From the NCBI RefSeq assembly GCF_014062315.1, contig NZ_JACGLT010000007.1:1-64000 (forward strand): 64,000 bases of DNA, given 5' to 3'. The notes beneath the pieces are model-generated. The model saw only the letters and a program-made list of their open reading frames with translations, did not search any database and had not been told where the DNA came from. Of the stretch, positions 63,011-64,000 are shown in pieces (the first letter of the stretch is position 1; every line of letters starts with the position of its first letter). The stretch comes from Gelidibacter maritimus. GTDB lineage: Bacteria > Bacteroidota > Bacteroidia > Flavobacteriales > Flavobacteriaceae. The translations under genes and the position numbers were made by a program.

Positions 63011-64000
63011 ATGATAAAAGCACTCCAAAAAGTCTCTAATAAAATGTTGTTTAATGAATCAACATCTGCCTCGGGAGTTTCTTCAATGAAAGGCAATAAG
63101 CTAAAAATAAGGCATCTTTTGATCGCACTGTTATTAGGGGCATCTGTGGTTTCGATTTTTGTGGGAGTGGCTGATATTTCAGTTTTTGATATTTTAACTG
63201 GGGATGCTGATAAATTATTTTTAATAAGTGCAAGTCGATTTCCACGCACCATTTCTTTGGTCCTGGCAGGAATTGGAATGAGTGTTTCTGGATTAATCAT
63301 GCAACAACTCACGCGCAACAAGTTTGTATCTCCAACGACTGCAGGTTCTCTGGATGCGGCACAGTTGGGGCTTTTATTGGGTTTGATCTTAATTCCGTCA
63401 GCCGGGACGCTTATGAAAGGTGGATTTGCCTTTGTCTTTACGTTTGCAGCAAGTTTACTGTTCTTAAAGATTGTCGACAGCATCCGAATTCGGAATGTCA
63501 TTTTTGTTCCGCTTGTAGGTTTGATGTTTGGAGCCATTCTGAATTCCGTAGCCACTTTCTTTGCTATAAACCTCAATATCGTTCAGGATGTCAATGCATG
63601 GATGATGGCAGACTTTTCTGGGGTTCTAAGCGGCAGGTATGAAATGATTTATTTCAGCCTTCCAGCAGTTGCAATAACTTATCTCTATGCCAATAAGTTC
63701 ACTTTAATTGGAATGGGTGAAGATTTTTCAAAAAACTTAGGACTTAATTACCGGTTCGTAATGAACCTTGGTCTCTTTAGTGTATCTCTTACTTTAAGCG
63801 CTATCGTACTTACCGCAGGTGCCATTCCTTTTTTGGGGTTGGTGGTTCCAAATTTGGTAACCATGATTTACGGGGATAATATTAAGAAAGTTCTACCTGA
63901 AATCGCACTCTTTGGAGCGATTTTCCTACTCACATGTGACATTATCGGGCGTCTGGTTATCTATCCTTTTGAGATACCCATTGGACTCATGGTAGGTATA
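63011..64000 (+). CDS. FecCD-type iron-siderophore ABC transporter permease (partial)
   Basis: This frame is open to the window end (330 codons). From the ATG at 63011 it begins MIKALQKVSNKMLFNES; an ATG at 63086 is an alternative. FecCD landmarks are SRFPRTISLVLAGIGMSVSG, LIMQQLTRNKFVSPTTAGSL, and GAIPFLGLVVPNLVTMIYGD with the final DIIGRLVIYPFEIPIGLMVG. At least eight hydrophobic helices are visible. It imports ferric siderophore across the inner membrane with an ATPase and a binding protein that must lie beyond the window. An AraC regulator is divergent. Confidence 0.92.
   Translation, partial: MIKALQKVSNKMLFNESTSASGVSSMKGNKLKIRHLLIALLLGASVVSIFVGVADISVFDILTGDADKLFLISASRFPRTISLVLAGIGMSVSGLIMQQLTRNKFVSPTTAGSLDAAQLGLLLGLILIPSAGTLMKGGFAFVFTFAASLLFLKIVDSIRIRNVIFVPLVGLMFGAILNSVATFFAINLNIVQDVNAWMMADFSGVLSGRYEMIYFSLPAVAITYLYANKFTLIGMGEDFSKNLGLNYRFVMNLGLFSVSLTLSAIVLTAGAIPFLGLVVPNLVTMIYGDNIKKVLPEIALFGAIFLLTCDIIGRLVIYPFEIPIGLMVGI

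Noticed and set aside
62980-63576. Minus-strand 198-codon frame at the right end
   Set aside because: It is opposite a clear FecCD permease, whose plus-strand frame has all family motifs.

Overview
The window is chromosomal DNA of a Bacteroidota bacterium, most likely a marine-type member of the Flavobacteriaceae. Support comes from two SusC/SusD pairs, a Bacteroidetes-type (CTnDOT-like) conjugation operon with RteC, a PafA-type phosphatase, DUF6520 and MauE proteins, AT-rich intergenic DNA, and several matches to the Bacteroidetes promoter consensus (TTG, about 19-22 nt, then TAnnTTTG). No tRNA, rRNA, CRISPR array, intact insertion sequence or integrase was recognised.

Layout. (1) 1-12.1 kb is part of an integrative conjugative element on the minus strand: the AbiE type IV toxin-antitoxin pair, tra genes in the order E-F-G-(VirB5-like)-J-K-M-N, a plus-strand cell-wall amidase, a small replication-like module (P-loop ATPase, initiator-like protein, excisionase-type HTH) and RteC. 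Relaxase, coupling protein and integrase are not in the window. (2) 12.1-25.3 kb is an unusual module: an alpha-oxoamine synthase fused to a GNAT-like domain, a small STAS-like protein, a PAS/AraC regulator, a MauE-like redox membrane protein, a secreted two-cysteine peptide, then a minus-strand SusC-SusD-metalloprotease operon. The SusC leader carries a predicted antisense small RNA. The same promoter/leader/antisense arrangement is repeated in front of a small secreted ORF. (3) 25.3-38.8 kb is a defence island: three AT-rich unknown genes, a complete type I restriction-modification system (hsdM, hsdS, hsdR), a Fic protein with a TCACAAA operator array, and relics of another HsdS and of a RhuM/Fic protein. 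(4) 38.8-55.0 kb is a nutrient-utilisation locus read mainly leftward: six-hairpin-type protein, DUF5689 lipoprotein, SusC, SusD, EEP phosphodiesterase, AGE-family epimerase and PafA-type phosphatase. It is flanked by an SGNH esterase, a divergent ROK regulator and an MFS sugar transporter. (5) 55-64 kb holds a tiny histone-like gene, a predicted orphan sRNA, a multi-PAS/GAF sensor without an ATPase domain that overlaps a response regulator, an outer-membrane barrel, a LOV-like PAS protein coupled to an acyl-CoA thioesterase, and an AraC regulator divergent from a siderophore ABC permease that runs off the end.

Best candidates for something new: the duplicated leader/antisense-sRNA cassettes at 23.86-24.57 kb, tied to a secreted-peptide/redox/SusCD/metalloprotease module; the AOS-GNAT fusion; and the unknown three-gene cluster beside the restriction system. 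Functional statements are sequence-reading inferences; no database search was run.
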